Below, in pieces: positions 43,961 to 54,699 of a stretch of 64,000 nt of DNA (positions are counted from its first letter, which is position 1; each line of letters opens with the position of its first letter). The translations under genes and the position numbers were made by a program. The notes beneath the pieces are model-generated. The model had not been told where the DNA came from. It did no database searches and worked only from the letters and a program-made list of their open reading frames with translations. Source of the DNA: Arabidopsis thaliana (Eukaryota > Streptophyta > Magnoliopsida > Brassicales > Brassicaceae); contig NC_003076.8 of NCBI RefSeq assembly GCF_000001735.4, positions 21,455,835 to 21,519,834 on the forward strand. Reading direction: 5' to 3'.

Positions 43961-43990
43961 ATGGATGATAGTAGGCAAAACGCTTCTTGA
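43961..43990 (+). other. Upstream ORF before coiled-coil gene
   Basis: ATG GAT GAT AGT ... TGA, nine codons, immediately after a likely leader-intron acceptor (CTATCAG). It ends 74 bp before the main start codon. Confidence 0.35.
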
Positions 43991-44064
43991 GATTCAGATT
44001 TAGTCATCTCTGCTAAGATTGATTGTGTTGTTGCCCTTTGTTTTTTTTTGTAAGAGCAACCACC

Positions 44065-46401
44065 ATGTCCATAAGAGATGAGAAACAGTGTGAGATGAGA
44101 AACGAAATGATGCTATTTGGTTTACTGATTAGGAGAATCTTTGATGAGGAGAGTGGTAAGCTTCTTCAGAGGCTTGAGGATGCCAATTGTGAAATTACAG
44201 AGTTGAAGAAAGTGAGAAATGATGATGCAAAAGCTAACGAGAAGGTAGTTAGCATAATCGCGTCTCAGAAACAGAATTGGTTAAGGGAGAGGTATGGATT
44301 AAGGCTGCAGATTGAAGCTCTGATGAAGGAACTAAGGAATATAGAGAAGAGGAAGAGACATAGCTTACTGGAATTGCAAGAAAGATTAAAGGAAAAGGAA
44401 GGTTTATTGGAATCTAAAGATAAGGCAATAGAAGAAGAGAAGCGTAAATGCGAATTGTTAGAGGAAAGGCTAGTGAAAGCAGAAAAGGAAGTTCAAGATT
44501 TAAGGGAAACACAAGAGAGAGATGTGCAAGAACATTCTTCTGAGCTGTGGAGGCAAAAGAAGACATTCCTTGAGCTTGCTTCTAGCCAGAGACAACTTGA
44601 AGCTGAACTGAGTCGTGCAAATAAGCAAATTGAGGCTAAAGGACATGAACTTGAAGACTTGTCATTAGAAATCAATAAGATGCGGAAAGATTTGGAACAG
44701 AAAGATCGAATCTTGGCTGTGATGATGAAAAAGTCAAAACTGGACATGACGGAGAAGCAGATGACATTGCTTAAGGAGGCAAAGAAAAAGCAAGATGAAG
44801 AAGAAGCAAAGAAATGGAAAATGAATCCAAAGTCAAGAAAACACGAGAGACGGTCACTAAGAAGCATGTTTGCTTTTGAAGCCACAAGTAAGCCTAAAAC
44901 CAACAGTGTAGGTTCCATTACTCACATTGAACATCTGGATTGGAATAAAGATCCTGATGTCGTCCCCTACTCTATTGGTGATCTCAGTGAACTAGGTAAG
45001 TCCTCGAAAAGATTCAAGCTTCATTTTTAGTTTCTGTTTGAAATTTGAATTGATTCTAAATCTCCATTGGTACATTTTGAAGGAGTCGATGGAAATGCAA
45101 AGAAGCGTGAGAATTTGGTTTTTGGGGAGGAAGAACTTTGTATTAGAGTGATAGGGAACAAGCAAGAGATAGAGATAGGGGATTTTACTGAGCATATGAA
45201 ACTAAAAGATGAAAAGGTTGAAACTCTGTGTTTGCATCTGATGAACTCTGAGTTAGAATCAAAGCGGTTGCGATCTTGTATTGAAGGACTGAGCCAAGAA
45301 ATGTTACAGTTGAGACATGACAACACACAGTTAGAAGGCATGGTAAATCGAAGAGGGGAGGAGTCGGTTTCCCTGAAGAATCAAGATTTCAAGACTCAGC
45401 CAAAAAGCTTGGTTCCCCACAAGAACAATATGAGTTGTAGAAGAAAGAACACAAAAACAGAAGCACGAGGAGAGCAAGAAAGAGAATTTGATTCAAGGGA
45501 TGTTTCTCAGGTAAATGCTACCGAGAAAGGAAGGGAATCATACTCTCCTGATGAATTGAGACATTTGACTTTGAAAGCTGCTCAATCTGATGCTGAAGAA
45601 GGATCTGAAAACGAAAGACTCTTACCAGAGAATGAGTGTACCAAAAGAGAAAAAGCGAATAGTAAGGAGAGTAAGAGCCTAATATCAAGCACAAGCAATC
45701 CACCTTGGAGAATGGATCTTCATGCTCTTGGAGTTTCATACAAGATCAAAAGGCTGAAACAACAACTGATGATGCTTGAAAGATATATTGGTAAACCGGA
45801 GAGCCAAGAGACTGAAAAAAACAGCAGTGATACCGGAAAAAGGGCTTTGTTATTGCTCATTACATTGCTCAACAAACAAGTTACTAGGTATCAATCACTA
45901 CAAGAGAAGATTGATGATTTGTGCAAAAGAATGGTAAGCAATCATTTTCTCATACCAATTACATTACTATCTCTGTTAACATAAACTGATTCTCTTTCGG
46001 TTAACCATTATGTATAGCAGCATGTGAATGATCCGCAGAAGATTAGCGGAAAAAACAGAGCAAATGGGGAAGCCAAAACATCACTAGAGCATTTCTTAGA
46101 TGAGACATTTCAGCTGCAAAGATACATAGTGGCAACAGGACAAAAACTGATGGAAATCCAATCCAAGATCGCTTCTGGCTTTGTTGAGTTTCTAGTAGAC
46201 CTAATCACAACTGAATCCTCCTCTTCTAGTAGCAGCTTTGATCCAGAACGTTTTGCAGAAAACATCAAAAGTCTGTTTCAGGAAGTGCAAAGAGGTCTTG
46301 AGGTTAGGATATCCCGATGCATAGGTGATCTTGAAGGGACATTAGCTCGTGAGGGAATGATACATTTGAAACGACGGGCCGACATGGAGCTACGAGTATG
46401 A
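44065..46401 (+). CDS. Long coiled-coil protein of unknown function
   Basis: Three exons (44065-44995, 45083-45933, 46021-46401) sum to 2,163 nt, 720 residues. I start at the first true ATG (MSIRDEKQCEMRNEMMLFGL). Residues about 25-270 are a highly charged Glu/Lys/Leu coiled coil. A second coiled stretch follows around residues 350-420, then a disordered acidic/Ser region. A conserved C-terminal helical domain (MDLHALGVSYKIKRLKQQLM, then LLLLITLLNKQVTRYQSLQE) completes the protein. From memory the locus carries a 'ribonuclease P subunit p38-like' tag; I see no L7Ae-type fold and would not rely on it. A cytoskeletal or scaffolding role is only a guess. The last acceptor is a NAGNAG (TAGCAG at 46015-46020). 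Confidence 0.75.
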
Positions 46402-46686
46402 GAAGCTACAAAATGTGTAAATTATTTACTTCCTCTTCAGCTATTATTGAAGTAAATGAGAGATATTAGCTTTTGTATATAGATTTTACTTATATATAGG
46501 GGACCAGTGGTCATATTTAAACTCCTGAAATCTTAGTTAATAGCTCAATCAGATTATTGAACTATCGAAATTTCGGTTTGGTGTTGGTTAGCAGCTTGAT
46601 TAGAAATCCCCATCCTTATATAAAGGACCACATGAGTATTATAAAGAGAATGCAAGGTAAGGATGCTTAAATTGGATGTGTCTATC

Positions 46687-46768
46687 TCTTTTGGAAGTTG
46701 ATAGTAAAAAGTAGCTTTTGGAAGTTGATAGTAAAAAAGTAGCTTTTGGAAGTGATAGTAAAAAGCAT
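46687..46768. repeat. Minisatellite, about 28 bp unit, three copies
   Basis: CTTTTGGAAGTTGATAGTAA followed by AAAGTAG, repeated three times with small differences; the third unit lacks two bases (GGAAGTGATAG). Confidence 0.8.
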
Positions 46769-47115
46769 TTCTATGTGTTTTTGCTTTGCCTCTTTGTGGA
46801 AGCTTCAAACATTCAATCCACAATGTTTTGTAGTTGCCGTCTTGAGTTATCTCCTCCAATTAAAATATAATGTCATACCAAAAGAGGAAAGAGATTGTTA
46901 TTTGTATATCATAAATTCATAATACTTAGAAAGTTTGTTTTTTCTTTATAATCAATTAGAAATTATTTTAAGTAATATCATATCCATAATAAGTATATGT
47001 TATGTTAATATTTTTATATTGTTTGTATAATATAGATTCTTAGGATTTAGCATACGATTAGATTTTATGGGTTTTGTTTGTACAGTTATTGCTAGCTTTT
47101 TAGTGAGCACGAGTA

Positions 47116-47131
47116 GGCGGGCTCGCCCGCT
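47116..47131. other. GC-rich hairpin in AT-rich DNA
   Basis: GCGGGCTCGCCCGC can fold with a 5-6 bp all-GC stem and is followed at once by CTAG. Short GC hairpins near CTRR mark Helitron 3' ends, but the spacing here is not typical and no 5' end was seen. Confidence 0.3.
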
Positions 47132-49484
47132 AGAGTCAAATTTATCTCAATTTTTCATTGTGTCGGGTTTGGCTTCTTCTTGTAGACTTTTCAAAAGTCA
47201 CTTTTGAATGTAGGGTGACGTTCCTATAAGGTAAATAACATGGTGACGTTCTTAAGGCAAACAATATGGTCAAGATGGTCTTCGAGAAAAAAAAAAATGA
47301 GGATTGTACTTGATAAAAATTTTACGATCAAATAGGGATTTAGTTTAACTTGGATCTAAATTATAAAGGTGATTTGGTGTTTAGATGAACTTAAAATGTG
47401 GTTTCATAGATATATAGATGAAGTCTTCTTCTGAAGAAACTAGAGGTCTCCAAGAGGTGATAGGGTTGGGAGGATTGGATTTCTAACCAGAAGTTTTGAT
47501 GAAATCAACAAAAGAGAAGTGGTATCTTGAAATAAGATCATAGAACCTTTTAGTGCATAACTTTCTAATTTAATTTATCAAAAAAAAAAAAGCAAAATGA
47601 ATTTAAGAAAATGTTGAAAATTTGAGAAATATTTTTCTCCACAAATACAAATTTCATTCTAACACTTCACGTTTCGTAAGCGCAATATCGAATTGCTTTA
47701 TGATAAAAACTAAAAGGCAGACAAGTGCCAAAAATAAGAGGCCTTCGTTATGGTTATCTTTATAACTCCCCCTTTAAATTCTTCTTTTATTTCTTGATGG
47801 ATGGCATATAATTTTCACATTTTATATATTAAGTACTATCTTATACTATCAAACGTGAAAGAAGAAAGTAACATTTCACTAATGTCAGTGGTCTCTCAAT
47901 TCGAATAACCTAACATGTTAAATTCAAAAGCACTCCTCAATTCTCATCTTACGAACGTGACTTACTTTTTTTAAAATACTTTTCTGATATTAATTAACTA
48001 ATTAGAATAAGATTTAACCATAACATATAAGTAACACATTTTTTTATATGGCTTTCTATTCAAAATTTTGACATATACCAAAGCTTAAGTATATAATCCG
48101 TGTGCAAATAAAACCCCAAATGCGAAAAAGGAAATTCCACTAAACAATGAGACTCCTATCATTTTCACTTTACGGATTCATATACATATATAGAAATTGT
48201 AGGGCTTGTAATCATGATTGTAATATGAATTGGACTGCCTGTAATCAATCCAGAGTCATTCTACTTGACTGTGATAGTTATAATAATGAGCAACCAACTT
48301 ATAATCATCATAAATTTCCAAGTTAGCTGATTAATTTTAAAGTACTAGATGGTAGGAAGAAAAATGGAACTATCAATCTTTTACTTAGTTAGTGTAAAAT
48401 TCGTTGTCATTTGCGGTAAAAATTTATGACTCAGTATAACTTTGTAAAAAAGATATTTCAAAACTTGCGGTGTACGTGGAGAGAGATTTCATACGGTTAA
48501 AAGCACTTTTTGCTTCGTTTATTTTCTTGAAATATTTGTTGTTGTTTGACCTAAATCCTAATGAATAATCAATGTAATATAAACAAAGTAAGTGATCTTT
48601 GGGATATATTCCAACAATACATGCAGTTTCAACATGTTACATATATACAGATAAACTATACTTAATAGTAGTATACAACAAAGTATCGCATGATTATTCT
48701 CCTAATCTTCGCATTTCGTTTCTACACAAAAGTCGCCGCAACATAACTCATGCAACGACAAAGCGGGATCGAGGGATAGAGAGAGCACACAACACAAAGA
48801 GCTGCCTTTGACTTTTTCAAACCCTAAACCAAATTGACCGTAACGTCCATCAACAACACGTCCCCTCAACGTCCATCGTGATTACCTTTATTATTTCTTA
48901 CCAACAATATTTTTCTGTTTTTTTCTTTTTACAAACACTAATTCTATACATTATCTTACAAGATTTACACTGCCTAAAACAAACTAACAAAACATGTGTC
49001 TTCTAAGTGATAACAATGAAATTTTCTCACGTGTAACGTTTCATACTATAGTTTACGTACAAAAACAACTGAAATTGGCATAACAAATTGATTAGATATT
49101 TATTGGATCTATCATTCATCCACGAATTTTTGATAGTGAAGGTACTTAATTAACAAGTCGTTTTCAATAATAAACAAACAAAATGCCATAGCTCGTGAAC
49201 AAAGAAGCACAAAAGAAGAGCGTACGTTTCATTTATTTTATTAAATTCAAAATTTTCAATTCAATTCATTAATTTATTATCTTTTCTTCTCCTTCATGTC
49301 TTCTCTAACCTCTCCTCCCACTATACATCGTCCTTAACTTTTCCTTTTTCTCGTTCAAATGAATCCAATTCCTATAAAGCTTTCTTTAATTTTTCTCTCC
49401 TATTTAACCCAAACCCATTTCATATAACGTCAAAAAAAACATTATTAGGTCTTCATTAACTCATCTCCAAGAAAACGAAAAAAA

Positions 49485-50495
49485 ATGGTTTTTGTTAATG
49501 ATCATCAAGATCGGTTCTGTTCTTCTACACGTAAGCAGCTTCCTCTGTTTTCATATCCAATGAATAACATTGCATATGAAACTACTCCGGGATTAGCTAC
49601 ACCTCCGGTTAACATCGCTGGATCTGTTCCTTTTCTTTGGGAAGAAGCTCCGGGAAAGCCTCGTCGTGTTAAAAAACCGGCGAGGTTGAATCAGAAAGGT
49701 GTCGTGAGAAGTCTTGAGCTTCCTCCGAGGTTAGTTTTACCCGGAGAATCAACGACGGTGAATGAGCCTTCTCCGACTACTGTTCTTGATGGTCCTTACG
49801 ATTTACGTCGTCGTTCACTGTCGCTTCCGAGATCAGCGGCTGTTATTAGGAAGTTGAGAGGAGTTCCGGCGCCGGCGCCGGAGAAAGAAGAGAGATTGGT
49901 TGGTGGGTCTAGTAGATGGGGAAGTTTTGGGAATTGTAAAGAGGTGTCTGAGGGTATTTTCGACTTTTCACGTTTTAGAGATGACGGTTATGATTGCCGG
50001 CGGGATTGGGCCGGTGGAGGAGGAGTTGGTAACTTCGCCGGAGACGCAAAAGTGAAACTTTATAGGATTATAAAGAAAGGAAGCTTTTTTAATCTCTCTC
50101 ATACAACAAAGTCAGATTTTTGGGTAAGTTTTTATCAAAAGTTTCATACTTTTTCCTAAATTTCTAACACTTTTTTTTAATTTTTGGTTTAACTTGATGA
50201 TTAAGTAATGATCACATTTTATTGGATGTTTCCGGATTATGAAGATTAACCTTTTCATTGGAATGTTAATTTTTTTGCAACAACAAAAAGAAAAATTATT
50301 GTCAACATTTTTATAATAAGCGATTAAATTTTGTGTATAATATACTTTTTTTTGGGTACGTGAAGGAAGTAATAGTGTAACACAATTATTCCATAGTTAA
50401 AAATGCAGGCAAGGGTTTACGAAGGGTTTAAGCAAGTGATTCCATGGAAGCGTAAGCAAGAGAATCTGGAAAGAACAAACTCTTCCATTGTTTAA
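49485..50495 (+). CDS. DUF688-type protein of unknown function
   Basis: Two exons (49485-50123, 50409-50495) sum to 726 nt, 241 residues. The signature near residues 45-60 is SVPFLWEEAPGKPRRVKKPA, the plant DUF688 hallmark. After it come a Pro/Arg-rich linker (RSLELPPRLVLPG), an RRRSLSLPRS patch that looks like a phosphorylation site, and a Gly-rich segment. The second exon encodes a conserved basic end (ARVYEGFKQVIPWKRK). The protein is basic and largely disordered, with no signal peptide or membrane segment. Function unknown. Confidence 0.82.
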
Positions 50496-51132
50496 ATATC
50501 GAATCTCTTTAATATATATAGTTTGACGATATATACTAATTAGTCTTCTATTGTGTATACTTTATTTTATACAATCTGTCAAGGAAACACTTTATATTAT
50601 AATTTACAATGACAATTAGGGATTTCATGGTTGCACAAAAAAATTGTTTTTTATTTTATCTTCCATGCGTTTTCTTTTTATAAGTTGCTACTAAAATTGT
50701 ATTGATACACGGATTTTTGTTAAAAAAGATGCAGAGATAATTTGTTTAAAGTAATAATATGAACAAGAAAATCAGCCAAACATTATCACTGATGTGAAAA
50801 GAGTAACAAAAATGAAACAGGGTTTTTATAATATATCTTTGTCTATATTTGACTTCGCTAGCTTGTGTAAATTTTGTCGAAGTTGTTAAAAAATGGCAGT
50901 TCAATTATAGAGTACACACTTTAATACAATCATTCTATTAATGCGTTTGTGAAATTCAATTTTATGCAAATTTATAACTTTATTCAACTCATCATTACTA
51001 ATTCCATTCATCAAAAATAATTGATAAACAAGTTCAATGAGGAAAACCTAAAGAAACATTCCCTAGATAATCTAGATTGACCAATTGGGTCAACAAGATT
51101 AAAAAAAAACATCAGTCTAAAAGAAAATGAAA
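50496..51132. other. Convergent intergenic region
   Basis: 3' flanks of the DUF688 gene (plus) and RKD4 (minus), very AT-rich. I see nothing else in it. Confidence 0.6.
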
Positions 51133-52114
51133 TCAATAATAATCATCACCAAGTGATTTTCTTCTCTTATAATTGGCTTTGAAACAAGCTTGCCTTAGCT
51201 TCTTGGTTCCATCACTGAGTTCTGCATCAGGTTCTTGTTCAATAAGAAACCTATGTTCCTCCAAGTTCTTCACTTCCTCTTCCATTCCAACATTCTATCA
51301 CCAAAAACATGAACAAACTATTAACCTTTCGAAATCAAGAACGTAATATAATAAAACCTAAAACGCTACTCGTGAATCACAAGCAAATGCTATTAATAAA
51401 TTAATGTTGTTGCACCTTGAGATTCTTTATAAGAGAGTTTAGACTCTTGAGCTTCCGGTGAGGCCACCGGTAAATTCCTAATTCCCTGCATCGCTTCTTC
51501 AACACAGTGAGTCCCACGTTCAGTTCTTTAGCCGCTTTCATGATCGGCCTATCGAAAAATTGTTTGATCTCAGACATCTCCAATTTGTCTTGCCTCTTTT
51601 TCTTAAGGTTCCTCTTCTTCTTAACTGTTACCTTTTCAACTTTCACGTTGGAAATGAGACCGTCGTTTTGGATAGCCAATGGTGAAGAGGAAGAGGAGTC
51701 ACTTGAGAAGTAGGGCTCTTGTGTCAACAAGTGAATATCAGATGGAATTGTGTTATCCACTTCAATGTTTTCGAAGAAATCTTCAAAGCTATTGTAATGG
51801 AACTGAAAGTGCAACCCTGCATTTGGTTTCAAATCTTCCATATCTAGGAGAGAATCAAGCGGAGGCAACCTGTAGACCAAAAACGAATGAGAAAAAACAG
51901 TAAAGAAAAGAGAGATAACTTGTTTAGCAAGAAAAAGTATCAAAGGGTTTCCAACTTACTTATCTAACATGTCGTATAACGAATCTGGTTCATACTCGTT
52001 TTCGATTTTTGGAGAATCGAGATGATGAAGAGAGTTCTGATCCATTTGTTGAAGAAACAGTGATAGAAACAGAGCAGAATAGTTAAAAACAGAGGAATGT
52101 TTTGACGAACTCAT
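51133..52114 (-). CDS. RKD4: RKD4 / GROUNDED, RWP-RK transcription factor
   Basis: Three exons (51960-52114, 51416-51869, 51133-51294) sum to 771 nt, 256 residues. I use the upstream ATG at 52112-52114 ([13 protein letters not shown]) because it gives the length I recall for RKD4; a second ATG (MDQNSLHH) lies 69 nt downstream. The RWP-RK domain starts at about residue 140: a basic NLS-like run ([13 protein letters not shown]), [40 protein letters not shown]. An acidic, Ser-rich N-terminal region probably activates transcription. The family member is needed for zygote elongation and early embryo patterning. Without splicing of intron 2 the frame ends after four further codons. Confidence 0.93.
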
Positions 52115-52768
52115 ATATAGTCTCTGTAAAAACAAAGATGAATGTTCATAGGGATTGCAATGTAATGGGAGTTACGAGTCCCAAAGCGTATTAGAAATCA
52201 TTAAATGTTAATCTTAATTAATTACCGTGTGACTTTAATTAAGTATATATGATCACGGGGGCTGAATTGTGTGTAGGTTAGTTGCTTCTTTAATGATGAT
52301 GACGATTATTTTTTTCTACTTCCTCTAGTCAAAGTCAATGCATGAAAGTTGATAAGATCATATTGCTAAAAATTCACAATCGATATTAAATGAATTGAGT
52401 TTTTGTGTATTATCGCATTAGATGATGCACGTGTTATATGTTACGATGATAGATACATTTGATGTTGAAGATGATTAAGAGATAATGAGAGTCTCCACTA
52501 AGTGATAATTTACTTAGTAAATGAAACAAAGAAAACGTAGTCAAATCAAAAGCTTTAAATGTAACCATCTTTTTTTCACTTCTCAAATCGAGTTCGCACT
52601 ACATAATAATACTCCCAATAATAATCTTGGGAGTACATTGTTTGAATAAATCTGTGAAAACCCCAAGATGATTTGAGCTCGAAGAAGAAACACCAAAACA
52701 CAATGTAATTTTGAGTTCTTGAAGAGTAATGAGAAAGAATCAAGCTTTTTTCTCTTCATATTGGTGTT
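52115..52768. other. RKD4 upstream region and Pcc1 3' flank
   Basis: About 650 bp between two minus-strand genes. RKD4's promoter must lie here. TATATAG at about 52114-52120 overlaps the start region, so the true TSS is uncertain. No other coding signal. Confidence 0.5.
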
Positions 52769-53704
52769 TTACTTTTGACCAAATTCTTGAATTGTTCTTG
52801 TGGCCAGTGTAAGAACGTCTACAAATGCAGAGAACGAAGCGCGAAGCAGCCTTGCCTCTATTGCTTCAAAGTGCCTGTAAAATTATCCAGTGAGAAAAGA
52901 TCAAAACTAGTGTAAGAAGTAAGCTAAAAGGTTCTATGGACAAGAGATGTCTAACTAAAGCCAGTTTCAAATCGATAAGTGATTCAACGACGAAGAAGGA
53001 CTTGAAGAAACTCACACAGAAAGCTTGTTGTTTGATACTGACATAACTCTTCTCACCTTATCAGGCTGCAACTGCATTAATGTTCACAACAGAAGAAACT
53101 CTAACATCAGTGAAAAGCTTGTTGGAAATTAGATTGTATTCATATGTTGGAAGTGAATTGAGAAATTTCAAACCTCTTTATCAACAGCCAATGATGTATA
53201 AGCAATCAAAGCATGTTCTTCTGATTCAAAACTCACATCCAAATTACTGCACATTACCAAAAGCTCTGTTACATCAATCTCTAACAACTCTCATTGAAAA
53301 GATACCAAATTTATTAAAGTCTATAACAGTGTAATCCTCAATATCGTTGTCCAACACTAAGCCAAGCACTACAAAGGATGCTTAGAAGTTCAAATTAACC
53401 TAATTGAGCTGAGCAATGGAACTAACTAGGTCGTATTCCTGGTTTATGTGGGCAAAGATCGAGACTTTCGAGTCTATTCCTTCAAATGTATCAGACCCAA
53501 GATTTTTATTATCGAATCCGTATGTTCTAATTTCAGATTCAGAACAAACACGTTACGAACAATTGAAACAAAGAGCTGAATCATTAGAGAGAAGAATCGA
53601 AATTTTCCCAAATCAGAGAAGCAAAGTAAGAGAATTTACAGAACATACCAACTAAAATCCCATGTTTGATCAGAACGAGTAGTTGCAGGAACAGTGGCAG
53701 CCAT
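52769..53704 (-). CDS. KEOPS/EKC complex subunit Pcc1
   Basis: A tiny four-exon gene (53649-53704, 53174-53246, 53016-53071, 52769-52874; 56+73+56+106 nt) that closes exactly in frame to 96 residues. No exon exceeds 35 codons, so it is easily missed. The protein (MAATVPATTRSDQTWDFSC then NLDVSFESEEHALIAYTSLA) fits the Pcc1/LAGE3 fold. The family core xLxVPFPSxxxAxIAxxSL has its counterpart here, followed by VRRVMSVSNNKLSVHFEA and a C-terminal helix (LLRASFSAFVDVLTLATRTI). Pcc1 is the dimerisation subunit of KEOPS, which makes tRNA t6A. Antisense plus-strand frames over the exons are shadows. Confidence 0.85.
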
Positions 53705-54699
53705 ATTTGCTCCTTCCTTCCTTCCTGCGTCAATGGAGGTTTTGGGGAAAACCTTAAGCAGAGAAGCAGAATTTGAGTGGGCTACAAAACGGGCCTCATT
53801 TTTTGAAGCCCAAGGGCCAAGACTTTTCATAGCGAGACGAATTGACGAGAATGTCCTTTTCCGGAAACAAAGGTATGAGAAGGGTATATTCGGAGAGTAT
53901 ATCTTGCATGAAGGAATATTACTTTGAGCCTAAACTAGAATCTCGTCTACTCATTTCGCTATCTCTTCTCTATCTCTAATTCTGAAGATTAAACAATTCA
54001 GCTACATAACATCATTCAGACATTCACCCAAAGAAAAGCTTTAAGCTGTGGTTTCAGACAGAAGCAGTACCACTGTACCAGGCTCCAGGCATGTCCTCTT
54101 CTCATCTCTTTCTTATAATTCTGTGTTTGTTTCTGAATTAGCTCGCTTGTTCATGATCTTGTAATAAATATTGTTTCGTAACTAGAAGCTATCCTTCATG
54201 AATGTCTTTGATACATTAAAAACATGTTGAAAGATTCATGGAATCTGGAATGTTTGTTTTCCAAGTTGTATATGACTTGTAATTCTTGATTTTAGGCTAG
54301 ACAAAACAGTTATATATGTTCCATAGGTACACAAAAACATACGAGTCTATATTTGAGATTTCGATGTCTTATCTTTACATATTATGTTCGTAGAACAAAT
54401 GTTTGACATGGAGTGTGACGTTGTAATGATCCTCTACACGTGTATATATCAACAGTTTGTATCACCTATCCATGTAAAAGCACTGTCTCCTTCTCTTAGC
54501 CTCTATTTGCAGCAATAATATCTTTAAGCCCTTATGTCTCATCAGCTTGATCATTGAAGAACTGGCTCATTGCTTGTATGAAAATATCTGTCGAACGACG
54601 TCAGATTGTGATAGATCTAGTTGTTAATGTTCTATCTTTGATATAATTAAGCAGTGAGGAGCTTACTTGGTCGACAAATTGATATGTGAAGGGTTGTTG
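53705..54699. other. Intergenic: Pcc1 upstream and hydrolase 3' flank
   Basis: The first 230 bp are the likely Pcc1 promoter. 53940-54690 has no frame or motif I can support. A plus-strand non-coding transcript starting near 53930 is possible (CT-rich leader-like sequence) but unproven. Confidence 0.45.

Larger units (their letters stand above)
40704..44064. other. Large intergenic region
   Basis: 3.4 kb between the divergent P2B gene and the coiled-coil gene. It holds a pair of G-boxes (41505, 41562), an AGCCCAT/GGGCC-rich promoter-like patch at about 42478-42510, and a poly-T run of about 21 at 43850. Just before the coiled-coil start there is a small upstream frame. The 42.5-44 kb part may be leader exon plus leader intron of the plus-strand gene; the CTATCAG at about 43954 looks like its acceptor. 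Confidence 0.5.
46402..49484. other. Large AT-rich intergenic region
   Basis: 3.1 kb between two plus-strand genes. It holds a three-copy minisatellite near 46690, a GC-rich hairpin at about 47116-47131 standing out from AT-rich surroundings, and poly-A/T runs. From about 49300 it is the CT-rich leader/promoter of the DUF688 gene. No gene could be supported. Confidence 0.55.

Noticed and set aside
44493-44918. 141-codon minus-strand frame rich in Phe/Ser/Leu
   Set aside because: Mirror of the Glu/Lys coiled coil on the plus strand.
53080-53655. Two ATG-initiated plus-strand frames of 79-84 codons
   Set aside because: They lie antisense to the Pcc1 exons and introns, show no family features, and are explained as shadows.
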